DNA of 56,137 bases from Verrucomicrobiales bacterium (GTDB lineage Bacteria > Verrucomicrobiota > Verrucomicrobiia > Verrucomicrobiales > DEV007), in the NCBI GenBank assembly GCA_013213905.1, contig JABSSQ010000519.1:1-56137 (forward strand), given 5' to 3'. This document shows, in pieces, positions 37,401 through 44,444 of the stretch; position 1 is the first letter of the stretch, and every line of letters begins with the position of its first letter. Made by a program: the position numbers and the translations under genes. The notes under the pieces were generated by a model. It searched no databases. It had not been told where the DNA came from and saw only the letters and a list, made by a program, of their open reading frames with translations.

Positions 37401-37869
37401 CACGGCCGCCATCAGCCCGGTGGTACGAGCCAACACCTGGGTGTGGGGAACAGGGACTCGCATTGATTCCGGGATTGGAGATTGTGCGGAATCCTGCTTG
37501 ATCACCCTTGGTGACGGTGTCGTCGAAAACGTGACCGAGTCGACCGTAGCCGTGGGATCCGAGTATACTGATGCCTATGACTTTGACGTCTACACTCTGA
37601 CGCACGCGGATCTGAATGTGGATCATCGTTTCAAAGCAGATGGGGATTCCACTGTGCTGGACTTGCCGGTGACGGTGGATGCCACTTCTTCTGGAGCACG
37701 ATTCGGATGGAGCTACAACGGGTGTAATGGAACGGGATCCGCCTTCCCGCGTCCTCGGATGTGGGCGCGATACACGGATGATTCTACGGTGACGGTCAGT
37801 CGGGGTTACGATGGGCAGAACTTCCCGGCGTGGGTGCAGGGGATTGACCTGTCAGAACTGAATCAGTGA
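31432..37869 (+). CDS. Giant secreted multidomain c-type-heme protein: two LamG-like domains, LVIVD-like repeats, Ig-like, PKD, YVTN beta-propeller, di-heme cytochrome (CCP/MauG-like), FN3, conserved C-terminal domain
   Basis: 2145-aa ORF; signal peptide; LamG-like repeats; PKD YNWTFGDGTASTG...HTYTAPGHYTVIVQV; YVTN-like repeats; heme motifs CAACH (35686..35700) and CVTCH (36097..36111). Confidence 0.85.
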   Translation: MFRSKPSLGLVIFFTMLSFSCHVFADRIQHLDAVQAASVIGNPVTQWTDLSGFDNHATPSSGGDVTFPGTTTFGSGLDGLDFAPTKSTLALFSSTDSDVWLDQTAGNGFTVLIAYKVNSVVDDWNDLLGNSSSVNSGFHMRMSRGGSMRASLGGTTTIISGQSAAAGDTVVFTFRYDPATSQMRLWDSLNQIETFGTVAPGDFSNGSPVRVGATTANVRFSDVLVGEIMVHDTALSNEAIELLEEHLVSKWDTVGAPLIHLTSSDPESVQGDPVTAWEDQSGNAYDAVAGVGTVGFPGATQFSNGNDALDFGSVRNSLNIATAADSDAWLDQTSGNGFSVFVAFKTESLNTSNWNDLIGNTSGVASGFGLRYNQTGTMQAYLGGNSINVAADPVVAGDEVVYSLHYDPVASEYRFWNSKTETEAVVSLAPGDFSNGAPVSLGTTNSGGRYFNGLIGEVRVYDSALSADKVQEVRDQLIDRWAPSALPPPPPGPGFPNVTQTLGNTLGQFKADPIDDNVRVVVLDYVNGYLLMDTRGLEADGMGHAQQVWDISDPANPVEVHRIGAIRGMHKSTRFLPDYRVNHAGDDFYNVRDMLDIRKQNPPGLALSDVGTRGAYLLPYQYLVEGTTGAIQITDTRIGTTPLSSSSAHGFEGQTIPIGNLLIVAGIRGQGSRAVATYDISDPSNPVFLDVIASNDPVWNETEPPYEAQIWKNFIVLPNVAGSDDCAFIDFSDPTDLQYVTKISDLPGRTRYAQMQDDHMFLGFGKYDMSPLLTGGDPLLVDTFFQDSEYLLPLGNLLVSAENSEQGTIEGQPTGQTKIIAHQAAPDTNPPTVAYHSPAAGATGQAVTTRVGLLIHEVLDYATINETTFRVFPDAGGADVPGTFTVMDKDVVTFTPDAPLAENTTYRVQLEADGIKDVSGNGMAAFSYTFATVGPGGADPVMITEVNNSTYPAPVNGSTTLTATAQGGGGTLEYNWTFGDGTASTGWSTSTGSIAHTYTAPGHYTVIVQVRDNSNPTNINTSTMVVTVSDAAPSSVASKGTQILLDGASRLVWTVNPDNNTVTSINADTMAKTHEVPVGADPRSIAQAANGDLWVACLDDDQIDILSSTNGALLNTINLPIGSRPHDVVFNSGGVYAYVTLKGSGKVARIDPVTRQIDATLDAGSTPTALAVSASGDKLLVNRFISPDSSGEVRSFDNASNGSFGLEQMVSLQEDTTSSDTGESARGLPNYLADVAIDHANGYAYVTAKQDNIARGEFRDGLSLTHDSTVRAILSKIDLATNTEVFSERVDIDDASQPSALLFAPLGDYLFVAIQGNNEVQIMDTFNGGFVATLSTGLAPQGMAFDPVNNQLFVKNLNDRSVTVHDLTSGLQKGQFNNSAVATVSTVANEVFAADVLLGKQVFYNAADERMAFEGYLSCAACHQDGDHDGRTWDFTDRGEGLRNTTNLRGRAGMAHGNVHWSANFDEIQDFELDIVNGFGGDGFTAEGPNPSLGAPNAGRSVELDALAAYVTSLGNDSVEKSPHRDLDGTLSDAAAIGKQLFEGTIVPASGTALNCVTCHDPNSGYTDSVVGDGTAALHDVGTLKASSGERLGGGGSSLLGIDTPTLMGLHASAPYLHDGSAATLSEVFDQFDSAANLGEDGVAHDLSATGYNLTAGEKDDLIAFLLQIDGGADVTPPAIPSGLLSNAGDASVSLGWGDNTESDFASFNVYRSQSPGTYGAALATGLTSSDYIDFTALNGVTYYYAVTAVDSLGNESEIVNETSATPTSPNPAIRVTEYYLTTGDFSGTTTTVTLDQALADDYFILVRGSRTGDGSSNPNNDYVRVVSVPGSKGDLADSGSSTLIGLQRDVADHDWEGVVTVVECQNSQSPAGFALVDAVETSMTGTSGTDSGAAWSDINQVVLFGGYRGGGVEMSGMPTNRKQGTGCYTRLYPSGSNTLNWVRNAGGETMFDATMTTFVVEWGSEWNIQRVNVAGNNGGGGADVAGEYTTAAISPVVRANTWVWGTGTRIDSGIGDCAESCLITLGDGVVENVTESTVAVGSEYTDAYDFDVYTLTHADLNVDHRFKADGDSTVLDLPVTVDATSSGARFGWSYNGCNGTGSAFPRPRMWARYTDDSTVTVSRGYDGQNFPAWVQGIDLSELNQ

Positions 37870-37907
37870 CCGATTGATTGGTGCGCGGTCTATTTCGCAT
37901 ATGATAT

Positions 37908-37945
37908 CGAAAGCGCCCTGCTACAAAGCAGGGGGGGAGCTTTCG
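37908..37945 (+). terminator. Hairpin terminator-like structure between the two giant genes
   Basis: CGAAAGC-G-CCCTGCT-ACAA-AGCAGGG-..-GCTTTCG followed by a pyrimidine-rich stretch. Confidence 0.55.
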
Positions 37946-37969
37946 CTCTTTCTCGGATTTCGGCATGAA

Positions 37970-38037
37970 TGTCCAAAAGTCCTAAAGATATGTCCAATTC
38001 TGCAAGCCTGGCGGGTTGCAGTTAAGGCATCTTATCG
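37970..38037 (+). promoter_or_regulatory. Putative AraC-type operator/promoter upstream of giant gene 2: TGTCC direct repeat (37970, 37991; 21-bp spacing) plus CATCTTATCG at 38028
   Basis: Matches the element at 31219..31286 in sequence and spacing. Confidence 0.6.
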
Positions 38038-38184
38038 TCTTCAGCTTTTTTAGGCACTGTCGAAATCCCCATTTCACATGTTGTCGATCCGCACCCGCAA
38101 AATGTGCGCGGTTCGTGGATTGGTTAAGGTGTCAGGAGAAGGCTGTTGTGAACGCCACCTTCAATCCAACCCCCAAAAAACCTC

Positions 38185-41100
38185 ATGTGTGTTCAACCGA
38201 AGAAAGGTTTCCTTGTCGCTACAATCTTATCCACTCTATTTGCCGCGGTTGTTGGCGCCGCCCCCATTGGCAAAAAGATCGTCCTGAAGAACGTTGAGAA
38301 CGGCAAATACGTAACAGCCGATGCGGCGAGCGCCGATCGGCTGGAAGCGAGATTGGATACTGCGGATACCGACCGGGAGGAGTTTCTCGTCGAAGATGTG
38401 GGAGGTGGGGCCATACTGCTGAAGTCGGTAGCCACTGGCAATTACGTGCGGGTTGATACGAGTAGTCGGGACCGATGCTATGCCGTTGGAACCTCAGCCT
38501 CCGATACAGCGGCGCAGTTTCAATGGACTGAGTTCAGTGCGGGAGTGGTGCGGTTGCAGAGTCTAACGACGATGGAATTTGTGAGGATCGCGGGAGCAGC
38601 GAACACCTTAAGAGCCAATTCATCGAGTACCGGAACGAATACCCAATTTGAGTGGGAGATTTCCGGGGGGCCAGGTTTTCCCAATGTGACGCAAACCTCA
38701 GGAGCGATGCTGTCTGACTTCCGAACAGACCCGGTCGATGATGAGCTCCGCACGGTAGTCATCGATTATATTGACGGCTATCTCTACATGGACACCCGGT
38801 TCCTCGCGACCGGTGACTCGGGGCATACTCTGCAGACCTGGGATATTTCTGATCCGGTCAATCCGGTTGAAGTGGCGCGAGTTGGAGGGGAGAGAGGCAT
38901 GCACAAGTCGACCCGGTTCTTGCCTGACCACCGGGTCAACAATCAAGGAGACAAATTCTACAATGTCAGCGACATGCTCAATATCGTGCCGGAGAATCCG
39001 GCGGGGTACAACGTATCCTCGAAAGGAACTCGAGGCGCCTATCTGCTGCCCTATGAATACTTCAGCGGAAATGCGGGCAATACCATCGATATTGTTGATA
39101 CGCGGATCAGTACGAGTCCCGTCGCTTCGGTGTCGAGTCACGGGTTTGAGGGGCAGACTATTCCCATTGGGAATCTTCTGATTGTTACATCAATCAGGGG
39201 CAGTGGTGTTCGAGGTGTCGCCACCTATGATATCAGTAATCCTGCGGCACCGGTGATGTTGGATGTCATTGCGCCAAACGATCCCTTGTGGTCGGAGAAC
39301 GGCTCGGCCTACGAATCCTTCGTTTGGAAGAACTTCATCGTCTTGCCGAATGTGCAGGGAACGGATGATGTCGAGTTTGTCGATTTTTCGGATCCGACGG
39401 ACCTCAAGATTGTGACCAAGACCGGCGCTCTCCCGGGGATCACCCGCTACGCGCAGTTCCAGGACAATCACATGTTTCTCGGATGGGGTAAGTATGATCT
39501 AACTCCGGTCGAGAGTGGTAATCCGCCCACGCTTGTCGGCACCTACGAACAGGCGGGAGAATACATGCTTCCTTTAGGTAACCTCCTCGTTTGTGCTGAG
39601 AACACGCACCAGGGCCGACCCTACGGCTCCAGGATTTTTGCTCATCAAGCGGCTCCTGACACCAACCCGCCGACGGTTGCCTATCACAGCCCTGCAGCCG
39701 GGGCGACCAATCAGGCCGTCACCTCCCGAGTTGGTATTGTCATCCACGAAACCTTGGACTACGCCACCATCAATCCAACGACGTTTCGGGTCTTTCCGGT
39801 GGGCGGGGGCGCGGATTTGACAGGCACGTTGAATGCCATGGATAAGGATGTCCTCACTTTTACACCGGACGTCGATCTCGAGGAGGGAACCACTTATCGT
39901 GTTCTGCTTGAAGCCGGGGGGATCAAGGATGCCGCGGGTAATGGCATTGCCGAGTTTTCTTTCGACTTCACCACGGCAGGTGCCGGAAGCGCTCCTCCGA
40001 TTTTGATCACGGATGTATCGAATTCCTCTTATCCGGCTCCCGTTGGGGGCTCGACGAACCTGTCGGTAGTGGCGACGGGAGGACAGGGGGCCTTGTCCTA
40101 CAGCTGGGATTTTGGCGACGGAAGCCCGGCTACCGGATTCTCGACGTCGAGCCAAGCGAGCCACACTTATGCTTCGGCAGGGCATTACACCGCCCGGGTT
40201 CAGGTTCGGGACAGCAGTGCGCCGCCGCAGATCAGCACCGAGACGATCGTGGTCACGGCAACCACGGTGCCGTCCGGGCCACTTTCTACCAAGGGTACTC
40301 AAATCTTGGTGGATGAATCGAGTCGCCTCGTCTGGTGTGTGAACCCTGACAACAACACGGTGACTGCGATGAATGCGGACACGCTGACCAAAGCGCTCGA
40401 GGTGTCGGTGGGTAAGGACCCTCGCAGTATCGCGCAGGCTTCTAACGGCGATCTCTGGGTGACTTGCCTGGATGACGATCGCATCGACATCCTCGACGGC
40501 ACGTCCGGAGCCGTGCTCAACTCGATTGATCTGCATCGAGGATCCCGACCACACGATGTCGTTTTCAATAGTGCCAAAACCTATGCCTACGTCTCTCTCA
40601 AAGGGAGCGGGAAAGTGGTGCGGATTGACCCGGTGACGAGATTGGTCGATGCCACCCTCGATGCGGGAGCGACACCCACCGCTGTTGCTGTTTCATCCGG
40701 AGGAGATCAACTCCTGGTCAACCGTTTCATCTCGCCGGACACCAGCGGTGAAGTGCGTTCCTTTGACAACGCCGGTAATGGATCCATTGCGTTGGATCAA
40801 ACCATGACCCTGGCCATCGATACGGTATCGGAAGATTCCGGTGATGGCGGTCGCGGGCTGCCGAACTACCTCGCCGACATCGCGATTGATCCCGGGAACG
40901 ACTTTGCTTACGTGACCTCCAAACAGGACAACATCGCCCGCGGACAGTTCAGGGACGGCCTGCCATTGACTCACGACACCAGTGTTCGTGCGATTCTCTC
41001 CAAGATCGATCTTTCGACCCATACGGAAGTGTTCTCAGCACGAATCGATATCGATGATGCTTCTCAACCTTCTGCTCTTTTGTTCTCTCCCTTAGGCGAT

Positions 41101-43617
41101 TACCTGTTCGTCGCGATCCAGGGCAACAACGAGGTCAAAGTGCTGGATGCGTTCAACGGCAATATTGTGGTGACGCTTCCCGCGGGTTTGGCTCCTCAGG
41201 GGCTCGCTTTCGATGCGGTGACGAATCAACTTTTCGTTAAGAACTTGATGGATCGAACCGTGGTGGTACACGACTTGAGCCAGGGACTCCAGGAAGGCAA
41301 GTTTGGACAGCCGCCGGTGGCGACGATCGCCACCGTGGCCACGGAGACGATGACGGCTGAGGTCCTGCTCGGGAAGCAGGTTTTCTACAATGCGGCCGAT
41401 GAACGCATGAGCTTCGAGGGATATTTGAGTTGTGCCGCTTGTCACCAGGACGGGGATCATGATGGTCGCACCTGGGACTTCACCGATCGCGGAGAGGGCT
41501 TGCGCAACACGAGTAACTTGCGCGGACGTGCCGGAATGGGGCACGGCAATGTGCACTGGAGTGCGAACTTCGATGAGATTCAGGACTTTGAACTGGATAT
41601 CGTGGGAGGCTTTGGTGGAAACGGATTCATCAGCTCAGGCGGTCCCAATCCTTCCCTGGGTGCACCGAATGCAGGGCGCAGTGTCGAGCTGGATGCTCTG
41701 GCTGCCTACGTCACCTCCCTCGGGCTGGAGTCGATTGAAATTAGTCCGCATCGCAATGGAGATGGCACACTGACAGCCGAAGCCGCGATGGGTAAGCAAC
41801 TCTTCGAGGGAACCGTGATTCCCGCCTCGGGAACCGCGCTCAGTTGTGTGACGTGTCATGATCCAGCCACGGCCTTCACTGATAGCGTGGTCGGGGACGG
41901 GACGGGCGCTTTGCATGACGTTGGAACGATCAAGGCTTCATCGGGTGCGCGTCTTGGCGGCGGGGCTTCTTCTCTCTCCGGAATCGATACGCCGACTTTG
42001 CTGGGCTTGCATGCTTCGGAGCCGTATCTGCATGATGGCAGCGCCGTGACGATTGCGGGCGTCTTTGATCAGTTTGACAGTGGAGCGGCTCTTGGACAGG
42101 ACGGATCTGCTCACGATCTTTCGGTAACCGGTTACAACCTCACGGCAAGTGAGAAGGATGATCTAATTGCTTATCTGATGCAGATTGATGGCAGTCCTGA
42201 TGTGACTGCGCCTTTGGAACCTTCCGGCTTGCTTTCGTCGGCAGGGAACAATTCGGTCAGTTTGAATTGGGATGACAATACGGAGAGCGATTTTGCCAGC
42301 TACAATGTCTATCGTTACTTAACGCCTGGTGATTTTAGTTCGGCGTTGGTGACAGGATTGACGAGCAGTGACTATATCGATTTCACGGCGCTCAATGGAG
42401 TCACCTATTACTACGCCGTCACAGCAGTGGATGCGCTGGGCAATGAATCGGTCATTGTGAACGAGACCAGTGCCACGCCTTTCAATTCTAATCCGTCGAT
42501 TCGAGTGACGGAGTATTACCTTACGACGGGGGATTTCAGTGGCACGACCGCGACAGTGACGCTGGACCAAGCCCTGGCCGATGATTACTTCATTCTCGTG
42601 CGAGGGTCACGGGCAGGGAATAATTCGTCATTTCCCAACAATGACTATGCTCGAATCGTATCGGTTCCAGGCGGCAAGGGAGATTTGGCCGATTCTGGTA
42701 GTAGCGTTTCCGTGGGCTTGCAGCGTGCAGTGGCGGATGTTGACTGGGAAGGGGTGGTCACCGTGGTGGAATGCCAGAACGCCTCGAGTCCGGGTGGGTT
42801 CACTCTGGTAGATGCGTTGGAGACGTCGATGACCAGCACGAATGGCACGGATAGCAGTGCTGCCTGGGGAGATATTAATCAGGTGGTTCTGTTTGGGGGG
42901 TATCGAGGTGGTGGTGTCGAAATGTCAGGCAGTCCCACCAACCGAAAACAAGGGACCGGCTGTTACACCCGCGTCTATCCGAGTGGCAGCAATACGCTGA
43001 ATTGGACCAGAGATGCTGGGGGAGAAATCATGTTTGATGCGACCATGACCACCTTTGTGGTGGAGTGGGGCAGTGAATGGACTGTGCAGCATGTGAATGT
43101 GGCCGGAAACAGCGGCGGTGACGGAGCGGATGTGGCGGGTGAATATACGACCGCTGCGATCAATCCGGTGGCGCGTGCGAATACCTGGGTTTGGGGCACA
43201 GGAACACGGATCGATTCCGGGACGGGGGATTGTGCCGAGGCTTGTCTCATCGCTCTGGGAGACGGGGTTGCTCAGAACGCGACCGAATCGACGGTGGCGG
43301 TGGGATCGGAGTATACGGACGCATATGATTTTGATGTCTACACGCTGACTCATGCCGACCTCAATGTGGATCATCGTTTCAAAGGTGATGGTGATTCTGC
43401 TATCTCGGATTTGCCGGTGACGGTGGACTCGGCTGCGGCAGGTGCCCGTTTTGGTTGGGTTTATAATGGCAGCAACCGAACCAATAGCGGATTCCCTCGA
43501 CCAAGAATGTGGGCGCGCTATACGGATGGGGCGACGGTCACCATCAGCCGGGGCCGAAGTGGACAAACTTTTCCGGCCTGGGTACAGGGAATCGACCTTT
43601 CAGGATTGAATAATTGA
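38185..43617 (+). CDS. Giant secreted multidomain c-type-heme protein, paralog of 31432..37869, with N-terminal fascin-like beta-trefoil module in place of LamG
   Basis: 1810-aa ORF; N-term IVLKNVENGKYVTADAASADRLEARLDTADTDREEFLVED...RLQSLTTMEFVRIAGAANTLRANSSSTGTNTQFEW; heme motifs CAACH (41431..41445) and CVTCH (41845..41859); rest collinear with the upstream paralog. Confidence 0.85.
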   Translation: MCVQPKKGFLVATILSTLFAAVVGAAPIGKKIVLKNVENGKYVTADAASADRLEARLDTADTDREEFLVEDVGGGAILLKSVATGNYVRVDTSSRDRCYAVGTSASDTAAQFQWTEFSAGVVRLQSLTTMEFVRIAGAANTLRANSSSTGTNTQFEWEISGGPGFPNVTQTSGAMLSDFRTDPVDDELRTVVIDYIDGYLYMDTRFLATGDSGHTLQTWDISDPVNPVEVARVGGERGMHKSTRFLPDHRVNNQGDKFYNVSDMLNIVPENPAGYNVSSKGTRGAYLLPYEYFSGNAGNTIDIVDTRISTSPVASVSSHGFEGQTIPIGNLLIVTSIRGSGVRGVATYDISNPAAPVMLDVIAPNDPLWSENGSAYESFVWKNFIVLPNVQGTDDVEFVDFSDPTDLKIVTKTGALPGITRYAQFQDNHMFLGWGKYDLTPVESGNPPTLVGTYEQAGEYMLPLGNLLVCAENTHQGRPYGSRIFAHQAAPDTNPPTVAYHSPAAGATNQAVTSRVGIVIHETLDYATINPTTFRVFPVGGGADLTGTLNAMDKDVLTFTPDVDLEEGTTYRVLLEAGGIKDAAGNGIAEFSFDFTTAGAGSAPPILITDVSNSSYPAPVGGSTNLSVVATGGQGALSYSWDFGDGSPATGFSTSSQASHTYASAGHYTARVQVRDSSAPPQISTETIVVTATTVPSGPLSTKGTQILVDESSRLVWCVNPDNNTVTAMNADTLTKALEVSVGKDPRSIAQASNGDLWVTCLDDDRIDILDGTSGAVLNSIDLHRGSRPHDVVFNSAKTYAYVSLKGSGKVVRIDPVTRLVDATLDAGATPTAVAVSSGGDQLLVNRFISPDTSGEVRSFDNAGNGSIALDQTMTLAIDTVSEDSGDGGRGLPNYLADIAIDPGNDFAYVTSKQDNIARGQFRDGLPLTHDTSVRAILSKIDLSTHTEVFSARIDIDDASQPSALLFSPLGDYLFVAIQGNNEVKVLDAFNGNIVVTLPAGLAPQGLAFDAVTNQLFVKNLMDRTVVVHDLSQGLQEGKFGQPPVATIATVATETMTAEVLLGKQVFYNAADERMSFEGYLSCAACHQDGDHDGRTWDFTDRGEGLRNTSNLRGRAGMGHGNVHWSANFDEIQDFELDIVGGFGGNGFISSGGPNPSLGAPNAGRSVELDALAAYVTSLGLESIEISPHRNGDGTLTAEAAMGKQLFEGTVIPASGTALSCVTCHDPATAFTDSVVGDGTGALHDVGTIKASSGARLGGGASSLSGIDTPTLLGLHASEPYLHDGSAVTIAGVFDQFDSGAALGQDGSAHDLSVTGYNLTASEKDDLIAYLMQIDGSPDVTAPLEPSGLLSSAGNNSVSLNWDDNTESDFASYNVYRYLTPGDFSSALVTGLTSSDYIDFTALNGVTYYYAVTAVDALGNESVIVNETSATPFNSNPSIRVTEYYLTTGDFSGTTATVTLDQALADDYFILVRGSRAGNNSSFPNNDYARIVSVPGGKGDLADSGSSVSVGLQRAVADVDWEGVVTVVECQNASSPGGFTLVDALETSMTSTNGTDSSAAWGDINQVVLFGGYRGGGVEMSGSPTNRKQGTGCYTRVYPSGSNTLNWTRDAGGEIMFDATMTTFVVEWGSEWTVQHVNVAGNSGGDGADVAGEYTTAAINPVARANTWVWGTGTRIDSGTGDCAEACLIALGDGVAQNATESTVAVGSEYTDAYDFDVYTLTHADLNVDHRFKGDGDSAISDLPVTVDSAAAGARFGWVYNGSNRTNSGFPRPRMWARYTDGATVTISRGRSGQTFPAWVQGIDLSGLNN

Positions 43618-43650
43618 ATAGATCCGTAATAATCGGGCCGATTCATCTGA

Positions 43651-44346
43651 TTGATGCAGAAGAAGAAAGTCCTGACCCTATTCACCATTGGTGGCGTCGT
43701 GGGTTTCTTTGCCTTGGTGGAACTCTGGCGCCAGGCGGAGAACGACGTGGCGGATCCAGCGGACAAGTCAGGGCTCACGTTGACGAAGCTTTCGCCTATC
43801 GCTGCCAAAGATCAGGATCTCGAACAAAGTGTTGAGCCTCCACTCCCGTTGGATGATGAGTTTCAGAATTCGAGTGCGGTGTCGCGTGACTCCTCGGCGG
43901 CTTCCGACTCGTCGGCCGATCTCCTGAACATTATACCTGCCTGGCTTCGCGAGAGTGGTGAAGTCTTGAGGGAGCAAATCGAGATCAATGGGCAGTTGGT
44001 GGATCGAGTACGCAGCCGTTACGAATGGAATAGCGGTGAGTTGGTGGAGGTCGAAGTCCTCGACCTCGGAGAGACGGCAACAGAAGAGCAATTCATGTCG
44101 CTGGGGTTCGACGTGAATTTTAAGGCTGATGACGGAGAAGTAGAGCGCCTCTTGAAAGACGGCGAGAACTACGTGATTAACATGGAGTTCAGCAAAGAGG
44201 ACCTCGAGGGTTGCGTTCAAGTCATCGTAGGCGGTCGCTACTTGATGGAAGTTCAGATGGAAGGGCTTCCTTTTGAAGCCTTTCAAGCCCTGGAAGACCG
44301 GGACACAGTGTTTGGATCCTTGTTGCAGCGTGCCGAGAATCAGTGA
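43651..44346 (+). CDS. Hypothetical protein with N-terminal TM/signal anchor
   Basis: 231-aa ORF; VLTLFTIGGVVGFFALVELW hydrophobic N-terminus; no recognised domain. Confidence 0.65.
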   Translation: MMQKKKVLTLFTIGGVVGFFALVELWRQAENDVADPADKSGLTLTKLSPIAAKDQDLEQSVEPPLPLDDEFQNSSAVSRDSSAASDSSADLLNIIPAWLRESGEVLREQIEINGQLVDRVRSRYEWNSGELVEVEVLDLGETATEEQFMSLGFDVNFKADDGEVERLLKDGENYVINMEFSKEDLEGCVQVIVGGRYLMEVQMEGLPFEAFQALEDRDTVFGSLLQRAENQ

Positions 44347-44444
44347 GTCTGCTTGTGGTATTCAACTCTGCGCGAGATTGACCTGCTCGAAGGCGGTATG
44401 GGTTTTGCGTTGACTGGCAGGTGAGCGCCGGAGATCCTGTAACG

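Noticed and set aside
33841-40554. Antisense ORFs 33841..34809, 35971..36822, 39574..40554 (-) inside the giant genes
   Set aside because: The two giants are paralogs, so similar antisense ORFs recur at similar positions for trivial reasons; no domains.
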